Notes: generated by a model from the letters alone, not told the origin. A DNA stretch of 64,000 bases from Methylobacterium nodulans ORS 2060 (GCF_000022085.1 NC_011894.1:3561501-3625500); one strand, 5' to 3'; shown: positions 9,109-17,602, counted from the stretch's first letter. Numbers and translations: made by a program.

Positions 9109-9252
9109 ATACCAACGGGCATTTCCAATGACCGGTGGTTCCGCTCTCGGATTTTCGCCAAGCCGGAGGCTCGACGAGGAGGCTTGGCGAGAATTGGAGA
9201 CCGGAACCAACAACGGTCATTTTCAAGGCCCGTTGGCAAGGCCCGTTGGGAT
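9109..9252. repeat. MITE-like inverted-repeat element, copy 1
   Basis: The element is 144 bases with ends ATACCAACGGGC and GCCCGTTGGGAT. The whole left half is an imperfect inverted copy of the right half: TCGGATTTTCGCCAAGCC on the left faces GGCTTGGCGAGAATTGGA on the right, around a loop near 9166-9180. It has no coding capacity. A second copy lies at 43361-43498. Within this copy the segment AAGGCCCGTTGG is duplicated at the right end. Confidence 0.7.
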
Positions 9253-9339
9253 GAGGCTCCGCCGGTCCCGACGTCCGGCCTCAGGAACCTCGGCATTGCT
9301 CCGGCTGCTCAGAACGGTCGCGCGCTCGCACAGGCGCGG

Positions 9340-11298
9340 TCATCTCTCCGGCAGGCCAGCCATTCTCAGCCCTTCGACGATCCTCTGGTACTCGGCAAGG
9401 AATTGTGGATTGTCGGAAAATCCGGCATTCGCCCATTTTTCGACAGTGTAGTTCGGCATCAGCTTGAGAAGCTCGGCAACCGCATTATGGGCTTCTGCTG
9501 CCTGCCCGGTCCAGGCATAACCCGCAGCCAGATCGACATAGGACAGCCAGAGTGGAGCCACCGCGTTGGACTTGAGGCACCACGGGATCGCTTCGCTGTA
9601 GCGGGCCATGTGCGTATATGCGTGGCACATGTGAAAGAGCCAAAGGTTCAACGCCGGGTCGTGCGGGCTCAGGAGAAGAGCTTTCTCGATGGGGACGAGC
9701 GCGTCGGTCGATCGTCCGAGCAGGATTTTGGCGTGCCCAAGCGCCTCATAGGCGAGAGCCAGGTTTCGGTCGTTCGCGATCGCCGTCTCCAACTCGGGAA
9801 TGGCCAGATCAGGTTTTTTCCTTGCTTTCAGAATGTCGCCTCTGACGAAATGTGCCATCGCGTGATCAGGCATGTCCGAGAGGACCTGCGCGATGGCGGC
9901 CTCCGCTGCAGCCAAGTCCTTCTCTGGCGTCTCGCTCCAGCGGAGCCAAGCCAGATAGGTCAGGGATCGCGCTTTGCCGACCAGGGCCGAGACGAGGCGC
10001 GGATCATGCTGAAGGGCTTCGTCGAACAGCCTGAGCGCCTCACGGAGATGCGCCGGATTGCGAGGGCGATTGAGAGCCGCCCAGCCCCGCATGGCGAGGT
10101 CGCCCGCATCCGGATCGTTCGGCCGTTCGCGCAGGGAGCGCAGGCTCTCAGCCTGGGTCAGCTGCACGTCGAGCGAGCGGGCAAGGCGCGCCACGAACTC
10201 TGCCTGCAGCTCGCCGAGCTTGCTCCGGTCCCCCTCCAGTCGGTCGGCCCAGATCTGCGCCCCCGTATCGGCAGAGATCAGTTTGGCATTCAGCAGAACC
10301 CGCTCCTCGACCCGCCGTACGCTGCCTTCCAGGACGTAGCGCACGCCCAGGTCGCGGCCGACCTGCCGCACATCGGTCGGCTTGCCCTTGTACGTGAAGG
10401 CGGTGTTCCGGGCGATGACGAAGCTGCCGTCCAGGTGCGAGAGATCCGTCGTCAGGTCTTCCGTGATCCCGTCTGCGAAATATTCCTGCTCCGGATCATG
10501 GTTGAGATTGGCGAAGGGCAGGACAACGAGGGAGAGCGGCGGGGCGTTTGCGCTGCTGGCCGCCGGGATCGCGCCCGGCTGGCCCGGTGCGGGCGCCCGC
10601 AAGGCCGACCAGGACCACCAGCCGATTCCGCCTGCCAGGAGCAGCACGGCGGCACAGGCTGCCAGCGCAGCAGGCTTGCGCGGATGCGAGCGAGAGGGAA
10701 ACGGCTCCTCTGCAGCCTCATCGCTGATGCAGAGCGAGCCGATCGCGGAGGCCGACAGCGCAAAGACGCCGATGGGCCGTGCGATGTTCTTCAACTCCCG
10801 CTTGCCGAGATCCTCGAACCGATACGGCAGCTTGTCCCGAACCTGATCGTGGACCGGACGGGAGATGCACAAGCCGCCCGGCTCGGCCAGGGGCTCAAGG
10901 CGAGCGGCCACGTTGACGCCGTCGCCGTACACATCCCCGTCCGGTTCTTCCACGACATCGCCGAGGTTGATGCCGACGCGCAGCCGGAACTGCTGATCCG
11001 GCGCACGGCCAGCCTCGCGGATCAGCATGGCGCGTTGGATCCGGACCGCGCATGCGACGGCGCGCAGGGGGCTCGGGAACGCGGCAAGGAGCCCGTCGCC
11101 CATCGCCTTGACGATCCGCCCGCGAGCCGCCGCGATGCTGGGGTCGATGACCTCCCGGCGCAGGGCCTTCAGGCGACGGAGGGTGCCGGCCTCGTCGGCC
11201 CCCATCAGCCGGCTATAGCCCACGATGTCGGCGACCATGATGGCCGCCAGATGGCGTTCTGCGGTTGCTCTGTTCACGCCTCCGCTCTGAACGGCCAT
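9340..11298 (-). CDS. Class III adenylate cyclase with TolB-like and TPR domains
   Basis: The protein has 652 residues from the ATG at 11298 (GGAGG nine bases upstream; an in-frame TTG six bases earlier is the alternative). Residues about 15-180 are the cyclase catalytic domain: metal-binding Asp in IMVADIVGYSRLM and KAMGDGLLAAF, and NVAARLE with the transition-state Asn and Arg. One transmembrane helix follows (ACAAVLLLAGGIGWWSW), then a TolB/FlgO-like domain (LVVLPFANLNHD to IWADRLEGD) and four or five TPR repeats to the C-terminus. It makes cAMP. The domain order is common in rhizobia and Methylobacterium, with the C-terminal part outside the membrane as probable sensor. A duplicated promoter sequence lies just upstream. 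Confidence 0.92.
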   Translation of the reverse strand: MAVQSGGVNRATAERHLAAIMVADIVGYSRLMGADEAGTLRRLKALRREVIDPSIAAARGRIVKAMGDGLLAAFPSPLRAVACAVRIQRAMLIREAGRAPDQQFRLRVGINLGDVVEEPDGDVYGDGVNVAARLEPLAEPGGLCISRPVHDQVRDKLPYRFEDLGKRELKNIARPIGVFALSASAIGSLCISDEAAEEPFPSRSHPRKPAALAACAAVLLLAGGIGWWSWSALRAPAPGQPGAIPAASSANAPPLSLVVLPFANLNHDPEQEYFADGITEDLTTDLSHLDGSFVIARNTAFTYKGKPTDVRQVGRDLGVRYVLEGSVRRVEERVLLNAKLISADTGAQIWADRLEGDRSKLGELQAEFVARLARSLDVQLTQAESLRSLRERPNDPDAGDLAMRGWAALNRPRNPAHLREALRLFDEALQHDPRLVSALVGKARSLTYLAWLRWSETPEKDLAAAEAAIAQVLSDMPDHAMAHFVRGDILKARKKPDLAIPELETAIANDRNLALAYEALGHAKILLGRSTDALVPIEKALLLSPHDPALNLWLFHMCHAYTHMARYSEAIPWCLKSNAVAPLWLSYVDLAAGYAWTGQAAEAHNAVAELLKLMPNYTVEKWANAGFSDNPQFLAEYQRIVEGLRMAGLPER

Positions 11299-11335
11299 CG
11301 GCAACCGCCTCCGCCATTTAATCTTCCTGCACTTA

Positions 11336-11365
11336 TAACATGTCCAAGTTTAACATGTCCAAGTT
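11336..11365 (-). promoter_or_regulatory. Duplicated 15-bp unit overlapping probable adenylate cyclase promoter
   Basis: TAACATGTCCAAGTT occurs twice back to back. Read on the minus strand it gives AACTTGGACATGTTA twice followed by TATAAG. A TTGGAC -35 like hexamer in the first unit is 18-19 bases from TTATAA/TATAAG, a usable sigma70 spacing, and the second unit falls between the two. The placement, 38 bases before the adenylate cyclase start, suggests a promoter with a repeated regulator site. Confidence 0.5.
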
Positions 11366-11543
11366 GGGCAGCAGAGCGGGCCACCGGGACATCAGCAGCT
11401 GCGCGACCGAGTTCAGATTTCCGCCTGCCGGTCAGACACCCTCATGCAGAACATTGGTTTGGGAGGGCGACTTACGCGCGGCGCGGTCGCGTCGGGGTTC
11501 GGGCCCGGCCGGGCCAATGCCAGATGCGGCGCTGGAAACCCAG

Positions 11544-11768
11544 CTATCCGTCCTGAGCGCGGAGGTCGCGCAAGCTCGCGCACGCCTGGCGGAGGTCGTG
11601 ACGCGCTCCGACATGCTGCACGACCTCCAGCGGTCCGGCACCCTCGAGCTTGCGATCGGTGGAGGGCGGCTTGGAGGAGGTGCGCGAGGTCTTGTCCGGG
11701 CGCTGCAGCCGCAGCACCAGCTCGATCATCTCCTCCTTGCTCAAGCGTTCAAGCTCGCGGCGGCCCAT
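11544..11768 (-). pseudogene. IS66-like transposase N-terminal fragment, copy 1
   Basis: The frame begins MGRRELERLSKEEMIELVL and continues with KTSRTSSKPPSTDRK, a Ser/Thr-rich signature of the N-terminal region of IS66-type transposases. Homology ends after about 40 residues, and no catalytic domain is present. The DNA from about 11683 to 11876 is closely similar to 58735-58866, and both copies end in GTGGGTAATT. Confidence 0.6.
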
Positions 11769-11959
11769 CCCACGAGGGAATCAGCGAAATCGGCGCCCGG
11801 CAAGAGGCATGGCTCCAAGGCACGGGCGCCCGGCGCGCGTCAGCGCGCGGCCAAGCACACCCCGTGGGTAATTACATGGCACCATTGCGCATCCGGACGA
11901 GTTCGTCGGCAGGCGCAGCGATTGACACCCGGTCGATCCTGCCATCGGAGGAGCTGCTG

Positions 11960-12751
11960 TTGGACAGACACGACGGACCCCAGGTGACGCAGCGATGGCA
12001 TTCCATACGCTGCTATCTGCTGCTGTGCCTGATCCTCGCTCCTGCGGCGGCAGCGACCGAGCCCACCAGGAATCTGCTCTGGGTCACTCTGCAGACTTGC
12101 ATCCTGACCAAGAGGATGACAGGACGCGCGCTCCCCTGCTTGGCCGTGGATCTCGGCGACAAGGATCGCCCTGGCACGGCCGTGCTGCGCGCGCCGGGTC
12201 AGGCAACACACGTCGTCGTCATGCCAACCGAGCGGGTGGTCGGGCTGGAGGATCCGCAGCTGCAGCAGCGACCTGGGACAGCGTACTGGCAGGCTGCCCT
12301 CGCGGCCCGTCACTACGTGACCGAGGCGCTGGGCGGGCGCCTGACTGCGTATGATGTCGGCTTGGCGGTCAACTCGATCGGTGGACGCAGCCAGGACCAG
12401 TTGCACATCCACCTCGATTGCGTACAGCCGAGTGTGCAGGCCGCTCTGCAGCACTATGCAAGCACCATCGGCAGCACCTGGGCCGCAATGCCGATCGCGC
12501 TGCAGGGCAGCCGCTTCTTTGCCCTGCGGGTCGGGGCGGATCAGATGCGCGACCTCAACCCGTTTGCCGCGTTGGGGCATTTGCCCGGGCGCCGGACCGA
12601 ATTGCGCGACACGAGCCTTGCGATGATCAGTGTATCCGGGGAGAGCGGCACGAGAGACTTTGTCCTCCTCGCTTACCGTGATCCGGAGGCGCATGCGGAG
12701 AAGCTGCTCGATCATGCATGCACAGCCCTCGCAAAGGCAGCCGCGAAATGA
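11960..12751 (+). CDS. cdh: CDP-diacylglycerol pyrophosphatase
   Basis: The product has 263 residues (E. coli Cdh has 251). The start is a TTG at 11960 because a strong GGAGGAG lies seven bases upstream and a signal peptide or anchor (CYLLLCLILAPAAAA) follows; an in-frame GTG at 11984 is weaker. Family hallmarks are NLLWVTLQTCI near the N-terminus, AVNSIGGRSQDQLHIHLDC with the HIT-like HxH catalytic motif, and WAAMPIALQGSRFFALRV. It hydrolyses CDP-diacylglycerol to phosphatidate and CMP at the membrane. It is a single gene behind IS debris. Confidence 0.88.
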   Translation: MDRHDGPQVTQRWHSIRCYLLLCLILAPAAAATEPTRNLLWVTLQTCILTKRMTGRALPCLAVDLGDKDRPGTAVLRAPGQATHVVVMPTERVVGLEDPQLQQRPGTAYWQAALAARHYVTEALGGRLTAYDVGLAVNSIGGRSQDQLHIHLDCVQPSVQAALQHYASTIGSTWAAMPIALQGSRFFALRVGADQMRDLNPFAALGHLPGRRTELRDTSLAMISVSGESGTRDFVLLAYRDPEAHAEKLLDHACTALAKAAAK

Positions 12752-12942
12752 GCCCTTGATGTTGACTCGCTCTCGTGGGGCAACATCACGCTCGCGGCGA
12801 CGGCTGGCGCGGAAGGGACCGGATACCAGAGATGCCGGACGGCTACGCCATCGCCGCCGAATAGCTGAGCGCCAGGAGGGGCGACGGCCTCAGGCAGGCG
12901 TCTGAAGCCGTCCCGGCCGAGCTGCTCGGGTGCCGGAAGCGC

Positions 12943-13956
12943 TCAGCCGATCTCGATCACGAGCTTGCCGAAGGGACCGCGATCGAGATGGTCGAGCGCC
13001 TTCGGCAACTCCTCCAGGGTGTAGCGCTGGCCGATGACCGGCTTCAGGCCCGTCGCGTCGACGGCCGCGACGAGGTCCTCCAGCGCCCGGCGGTGTCCGA
13101 CGCTGACGCCTTGGACCACCGGCGACTTGCGCAGGAGATGGGGCGCCGGGCCGGACACCTCGTAACCCTCGAGAACGCCGATCACCGAGATGCGGCCATG
13201 GACGGCGACGGCCTCCAGCGAGCGGGCGAGATGCGCCCCCCCGACGATCTCCAGGATGTGGTCGATGCCGCGATCCCCGGTCAGCCGATAGACGGCCTCC
13301 ACCCAATCCCCGGCCGTCCGGTCGATCGCCTGGTCGGCGCCGAGCGCCCGCACGCGGTCCAGCTTGTCCGTCTTGCCGGAGGTGACGAACACCTCGGCGC
13401 CGTGGAGCTTCGCGATCTGCAACCCGAACAGGGCGACGCCGCCCGTGCCCTGGACCAGCACGGTCTCGCCAGCCTTCAGGCGCCCGCGCTCGACGAGGGC
13501 GAACCAAGCCGTGAGACCAGCGCAGGGAAGCGTGCTCGCTGCGGCCAGGTCGAGGCTCTGCGGTGCGGCGACGAACCAGCCTTCCGGGAACGAGACGTAC
13601 TCGGCGAGGACGCCGGGATAGGCGCCGCCGAGCGTGCGGAACGGCGGCGTTCGGGCACTGCCGGGCGGACGGCCCTCGACCCAGTCCGGGCTGAAGGTCG
13701 AGATCACGCGGTCCCCCATCTTGAACCGGCTGACGCCCTCGCCGAGCGCCATCACGGTTCCGGCCAGGTCGGAGGCTGGCGTGAACGGATGGTCGAGCGC
13801 CAGCCCCATGCCGTTCTCGATCACCAGCTTGTCGCGATAATTCAGCGATACCGCCGCGACCCTCACGAGCACCTCGCCGGCGCGCGGCTCCGGTACGGGA
13901 ACATCCACCAGCCGCAGCTGCTCGCGGCCCACCGCCGTCATCTCCCAACGCTTCAT
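12943..13956 (-). CDS. Zinc-less quinone oxidoreductase-like MDR dehydrogenase
   Basis: The protein has 337 residues, full length for the medium-chain dehydrogenase/reductase family. The N-terminal GroES-like domain has SLNYRDKLVIENG and the Rossmann domain has VLVQGTGGVALFGLQIAK, typical of NAD(P)H:quinone oxidoreductase-like members. The structural-zinc Cys cluster is absent. Cofactor is probably NADPH. It is transcribed away from a LysR regulator across 105 bases, so that regulator probably controls it. Substrate unknown. Confidence 0.88.
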   Translation of the reverse strand: MKRWEMTAVGREQLRLVDVPVPEPRAGEVLVRVAAVSLNYRDKLVIENGMGLALDHPFTPASDLAGTVMALGEGVSRFKMGDRVISTFSPDWVEGRPPGSARTPPFRTLGGAYPGVLAEYVSFPEGWFVAAPQSLDLAAASTLPCAGLTAWFALVERGRLKAGETVLVQGTGGVALFGLQIAKLHGAEVFVTSGKTDKLDRVRALGADQAIDRTAGDWVEAVYRLTGDRGIDHILEIVGGAHLARSLEAVAVHGRISVIGVLEGYEVSGPAPHLLRKSPVVQGVSVGHRRALEDLVAAVDATGLKPVIGQRYTLEELPKALDHLDRGPFGKLVIEIG

Positions 13957-14061
13957 GCCGAGTCTCCCTCTCCGGATGCTTCGAGACGGCACGGTCGTAG
14001 CGTTGCGCGACACGCGTCGGTGACGATAGTTCGGCGCCGGATCGGTTCCTCGCGGGCGACA

Positions 14062-14994
14062 ATGATGCATCACGGTGACCTGCTGGTGGATCTGCCCGCC
14101 TTCGTCGCGGCCGTGGAGGCGGGGAGCTTCGCCAGCGCGGCGGCGAAGCTGAACCTGTCGCGCTCGGCGGTCGGCAAGGCGGTCACGCGGCTCGAAGGGC
14201 GGCTCGGCACCCGGCTCTTCCATCGCACGACCCGGTCGCTCGCCCTCACCGAGGATGGCCAGGCGTTCTTCGAGTCCTGCCGGCGCGCCCTGGGCGATCT
14301 GCAGGCGGCCCGGGCGATGCTGGAGTCGGGCCGCCGGGACGTGGCCGGGCGCCTGCGCGTCTCGGTCCCCGTCCTGTTCGGGCGTCGCTGCATCGCGCCG
14401 GTGCTGGTCCAGCTCGTGGAGGCTCATCCGCGGCTCGAGCTCGATCTCAACTTCAACGACCGGCTGGTGGACGTCGTGGAGGACGGGTTCGACCTCGTTG
14501 TCCGCAACGGCCCCCTGAGGGACTGGCCCGGGCTCATGGCGCGCCGCATCGCGCGCCAGCACATGCGGGTCTGCGCCTCGCCGGCCTATCTCGCAGCTCA
14601 CGGCATTCCCCACGCGCTGACCGACCTCGCCCGCCATCGGGCCGTTCTCTACGGCCGTCCCGGACGGGTCCGCTCCTGGCTCTTTCCTCAGCCGGGTGCC
14701 GCACCGGCCGAGGTCACACCGCCGAGCCGGATGCGGTTCGACGATCTCGGTGCGATCCTCGACGCAGCGGTGGACGGGCTCGGTCTCGCGTGGCTGCCCT
14801 GCTGGCTGATCGGAGCCGATGTCAGGGCGGGCCGGCTCGCAACGGTCCTCGACCACCTGCCGTCACACGTCTTCGACAGCCATGCCCTCTGGCCGCAGAC
14901 CTCCCATCTGCCGGTGCGGGTCCGGCTTGCCATTGATGCGCTCGCAGCCAGCCTGCCCCAGGCAACGACGCTGCCGTCGGATTGCCGGGTCTAG
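14062..14994 (+). CDS. LysR-family transcriptional regulator
   Basis: The protein has 310 residues with an N-terminal winged helix-turn-helix (FASAAAKLNLSRSAVGKAVTRLE) and a substrate-binding domain that starts RLRVSVPVLFGRR, as in the PtxR/DmlR-like group. It is divergent from the quinone oxidoreductase-like gene and is its likely regulator. Its stop codon TAG at 14992-14994 is formed by the TA target of the IS630-type element plus the first base of that element, so the last residues may differ from the pre-insertion protein. Total length is normal, so function is probably kept. Confidence 0.9.
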   Translation: MMHHGDLLVDLPAFVAAVEAGSFASAAAKLNLSRSAVGKAVTRLEGRLGTRLFHRTTRSLALTEDGQAFFESCRRALGDLQAARAMLESGRRDVAGRLRVSVPVLFGRRCIAPVLVQLVEAHPRLELDLNFNDRLVDVVEDGFDLVVRNGPLRDWPGLMARRIARQHMRVCASPAYLAAHGIPHALTDLARHRAVLYGRPGRVRSWLFPQPGAAPAEVTPPSRMRFDDLGAILDAAVDGLGLAWLPCWLIGADVRAGRLATVLDHLPSHVFDSHALWPQTSHLPVRVRLAIDALAASLPQATTLPSDCRV

Positions 14995-16051
14995 AGCCGC
15001 TCCCGATCAGGTTGAAGCGTAAGCATCATCCTCGTATCCAGCAGCTGTGAAGTAGTTGCGGCACTCAGCCGGCGAGAAGCATTTGAAGGCTTGGTGGATC
15101 GCCGCCCAGAGTTCACTGACACTGCGGGCCGCCGCCCTGCGCAACAGCGCTTTCAGCTTGGCGAAGGCCTGCTCAATCGGGTTGAACTCAGGTGAGTACG
15201 GAGGAAGATAAAGCAGCCGGGCCCCGGTTGCCGCGATCGCCTCGCGCACGCCGGCCACCTTGTGAGCGCCCAGATTGTCCAGGATCACGGTGTCGCCGGG
15301 TCTCAGGGTGGGGACCAGGGTGTCGGTCACGTAGGCGCGGAAGCGTTCGCCCGTCACAGGGCCGTCCAGCAGAGCGATCGCGTCAGGCCCGCTCGTGCGC
15401 AGCCCGGCAATCACAGTGGTGGTTTTCCAGTGCCCTGCGGGTGCCGCGAGGCGGCAACGCTCGCCGCGCGGGGCCCAGCCGTAGCGGCGGACCATGCTGG
15501 TGGTGGCGGCGGTCTCATCCAGGAACACCAGTCGCTCCGGATCCAGCTCAAGCTGGCCGGCAAACCACGCCTCACGAGCCGCCTTTACATCCTCCCGCTC
15601 CTGCTCAGCTGCGTACGTCGCCCTTTTTTCCGCGTGATGCGGTGCCGGGCGAAGAAGCGCGACAGGCTACTGCGGCTGACCGGAACGCCTTGCTCCTGGA
15701 GCGTCTCGCAGAGCTCATGCAGGAAGCTCTGCGGGTGGGCTTGGTAGGTCTGCAGGATGAGCTCGGCATGAGCCTCGATGCGCTGCGAGCGCTGGTCGCC
15801 GCCCATGGGCTTGGGCGTGACATCTCCCTGGCCCTCCTGCTGCCTGGACCAGCGGCTGACGCTGGCCACGCTGACCCCGAAGCGCGCGGCGGCCTGATGG
15901 CAGGAGGCGCCTTCTGCAACGGCCGAGACGACGCGCTGGCGCAGGTCGACAGACAAAGCTGAGGGCATGGGCCACCTCCGTTGAGCCGCCCCCCCGGGGA
16001 CCGGCCAACGCGTTGCCATCACCACGGTTTCAACCCGCTCGGACCCCGCTC
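14994..16051 (-). mobile_element. IS630-family insertion sequence, almost intact
   Basis: The element is about 1058 bases, flanked by TA on both sides (14992-14993 and 16052-16053), the usual IS630/Tc1-mariner target duplication. The ends are imperfect inverted repeats: GAGCCGCTCCCGATCAGGTTGAA on the left and, inverted, GAGCGGGGTCCGAGCGGGTTGAA on the right, 17 of 23 identical. It lies directly between the lysR stop codon and a dispersed repeat whose end also reads TAGAGC. Confidence 0.85.
15007..15968 (-). CDS. IS630-family transposase made by programmed -1 frameshift
   Basis: Two overlapping frames make one transposase. The first starts MPSALSVDLRQRVV at 15968 and carries the helix-turn-helix (HQAAARFGVSVASVSRW). 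At 15623-15629 the minus strand has A6G (AAA AAA G). Slipping back one base there joins ITRKK to RATYAAEQEREDVKAAREAW and then LVFLDETAATTSM, TVILDNLGAHK and YSPEFNPIEQ, the three acidic residues of the DDE site. Without slipping, the first frame ends soon after as a 127-residue product, a probable inhibitor or inactive form. Every catalytic residue is present, so it may be active. Confidence 0.85.
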
Positions 16052-16155
16052 TAGAGCGCTCCCCGCCGAAGTGGAGGCCGGTTCGGCGTCAGCGAGCGTG
16101 TCACATCAAAGGCTTGAGAGCCATGCCCGACCCAACGGGGTCGGGCATGGCTCTC
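16052..16155 (-). repeat. Dispersed repeat copy C followed by a perfect 18-bp hairpin
   Basis: Bases 16052-16131 are an inverted copy of the dispersed repeat (closest to the copy at 8773). Its outer part runs into a perfect inverted repeat, 16116-16133 with 16138-16155, stem GAGAGCCATGCCCGACCC with loop AACG. The two arms look like two copies of the GAGAGCCATGCCCGAC end of the repeat facing each other. Confidence 0.8.
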
Positions 16156-16288
16156 AGCGTGCCGCACAGGCCGAGCAGCAGCGGCGCCAAGCTGAAGCGG
16201 CCCGACAGATGCAGAACCAGGTGCCCGGATCGGAGCCGAAGCCGGCATCCAAGCGGCCCGAGAAGTCCGCACGGCCCTACATGCCGGC

Positions 16289-16357
16289 ATGCCCGACACC
16301 CCGGCCGCCGGCGAGCAGTACAAGCTCAGGTTCCCGATCCAAGCCATGCTATTCTGA
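16289..16357 (+). pseudogene. Fragment of a small repeated Methylobacterium-type gene
   Basis: The 22-residue frame MPDTPAAGEQYKLRF resembles the start of the genes at 30760 (MPDT...TIGELYKLKH) and 61073 (MPDTRTIGEFYKLKH). Homology ends after YKL and the frame stops soon after. It is best seen as a truncated copy. Confidence 0.35.
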
Positions 16358-16389
16358 CTGCGGCGATCTCATCCCGGCGGGAGGCGACC

Positions 16390-16677
16390 ATGAGTGGTGA
16401 ACCCGAAACTGTTGCGACGCGCCTGTGGCGCGACCGGGTACAGGCTCGGGAGCAAGAGCGGAACGAGGCGCTGGCGCGCGCCCGGATCGCCGAGGAAAAG
16501 GTGGCGCTGCTCAATGCCGAGAACGAGCGCCTGGCCGGCGAGGTCGCCCGCCTGCGGGCCCTCCTGGCGCCGGATGAGAGCCGGGCTCGCGCCGAGACAG
16601 AGGAGCAGATGGAAGCCCTCCGGCTGGCGCTATTGCCGATGCTGACCCCTCTGGGGCGAGAACGGACAAGAGCCTGA
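16390..16677 (+). CDS. Small coiled-coil hypothetical protein, 95 aa
   Basis: Residues 10-70 are a continuous heptad-rich helix (RDRVQAREQERNEALARARI, then EKVALLNAENERLAGEVARL), predicted to form a coiled-coil dimer. The start at 16390 has GGGAGGCGACC just upstream. No known domain. It is the first of three small plus-strand genes between the IS630 element and the parA region. Confidence 0.6.
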   Translation: MSGEPETVATRLWRDRVQAREQERNEALARARIAEEKVALLNAENERLAGEVARLRALLAPDESRARAETEEQMEALRLALLPMLTPLGRERTRA

Positions 16678-16696
16678 ACCCGCCCTCTCCTGTTTT

Positions 16697-16882
16697 ATGA
16701 TCCGATCTCGCCCGAACGGATCACGGGCGGGGAAGGTCTCGCCGGAGGTCCGCCGGGACATCCTGGCGCATGACGCGCGGATCCACGCTGAGAGCGGCTG
16801 GGGCATGAGCGGATCCGGGCCGCCGCGGGCGCACTACCAGGTGGTCGGGCGGGACGTACCGTGGCCGGACAAGGAGGCCTGA
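16697..16882 (+). CDS. Small hypothetical protein, 61 aa
   Basis: I do not recognise it. It is basic at the N-terminus and ends HYQVVGRDVPWPDKEA. The DNA of this C-terminal end recurs in a degraded form at 34517-34579, so it belongs to a small repeated gene family. It starts 19 bases after the coiled-coil gene. The terminator-like hairpin at 16893 follows immediately. Confidence 0.45.
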   Translation: MIRSRPNGSRAGKVSPEVRRDILAHDARIHAESGWGMSGSGPPRAHYQVVGRDVPWPDKEA

Positions 16883-16892
16883 GGCGAAAAAG

Positions 16893-16916
16893 GCCCGGCT
16901 GCGGGGGCAGCCGGGC
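16893..16916 (-). terminator. Strong GC hairpin with T-run on minus strand
   Basis: The perfect 10-base stem GCCCGGCTGC / GCAGCCGGGC has a GGGG loop. On the minus strand it is followed by CTTTTTCG, the form of an intrinsic terminator. It lies 10 bases after a plus-strand gene, so on that strand it acts at most as a hairpin without a T-run. Between here and 17175 I see only an 11-codon frame at 16954 (MSPATKQSAAR) with an AGGAGAG Shine-Dalgarno. Confidence 0.55.
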
Positions 16917-17174
16917 GTGGAGCGACCTCGAAGAAGAGAGCGCAGGAGAGCACAATGTCCCCGGCAACGAAACAGTCTGCTGCGCGTTAAGAACCCCACC
17001 GCGGCGGGGGCGGGCTCGGTACGGGAGAGGTTGCGGACCGCTCACGGATGGGATCAACGTCGGCGCGGCCGTCGCAGGACACGCGTGGGCAAATCGGATC
17101 GCGACCGACTCGGCCATGAGCGAGGACGCGCGGCGCCATGCAGTACGAACCGCGAACCTGCTGGCGAGGGCAGC

Positions 17175-17399
17175 ATGAAGAATCACACACCAAAGCTGAC
17201 AGCCTTCACCGTAGCGGTCGGTTCGGGTGACGGTGCCGAGCTGCGGGTCTACGCAGTGCTCGCGGAGGGTGGCCCTCAAGCCCTGGAAGTCGTCATCTCC
17301 ACGGTTGCAGATGGGTCCACTGTTGAGCTGTGCGGTCACCTCTCCGACAATCTCGCGTCTCGTCTGAAGCTCAGTCCCGGAGAGGTCAGGCCGCTCTGA
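17175..17399 (+). CDS. Small hypothetical protein, 74 aa
   Basis: I do not recognise it. The sequence alternates hydrophobic and polar residues (TAFTVAVGSGDGAELRVYAV, ALEVVISTVADG), suggesting a small beta-sheet domain, and ends SPGEVRPL. Its ATG overlaps the stop of a 20-codon frame (MSEDARRHAVRTANLLARAA, 17116-17178) that may be a leader peptide or a real tiny gene. Confidence 0.5.
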   Translation: MKNHTPKLTAFTVAVGSGDGAELRVYAVLAEGGPQALEVVISTVADGSTVELCGHLSDNLASRLKLSPGEVRPL

Positions 17400-17602
17400 T
17401 CGTGACCGGCCCCGTCCGTGCCGATGCTGTCTCGGTGAAGGGGCCGGACCGGCTCGCTCACCTCAAGGCCAAGCCGCTTCGCGGCGGCGCGTGTCCCGCG
17501 CCAGCGTGACGGGCTTCCGCCGCGGCCATCCACCGATCCACCGGCCGAGGGCGCACGCGCTCGCCAGCACACCGCGTCCGGGGACGTCGCCGCGACATCG
17601 CC

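Noticed and set aside
9184..11556. 790-codon open frame on the plus strand
   Set aside because: It is antisense to the adenylate cyclase gene with all catalytic residues, and has no recognisable protein features.
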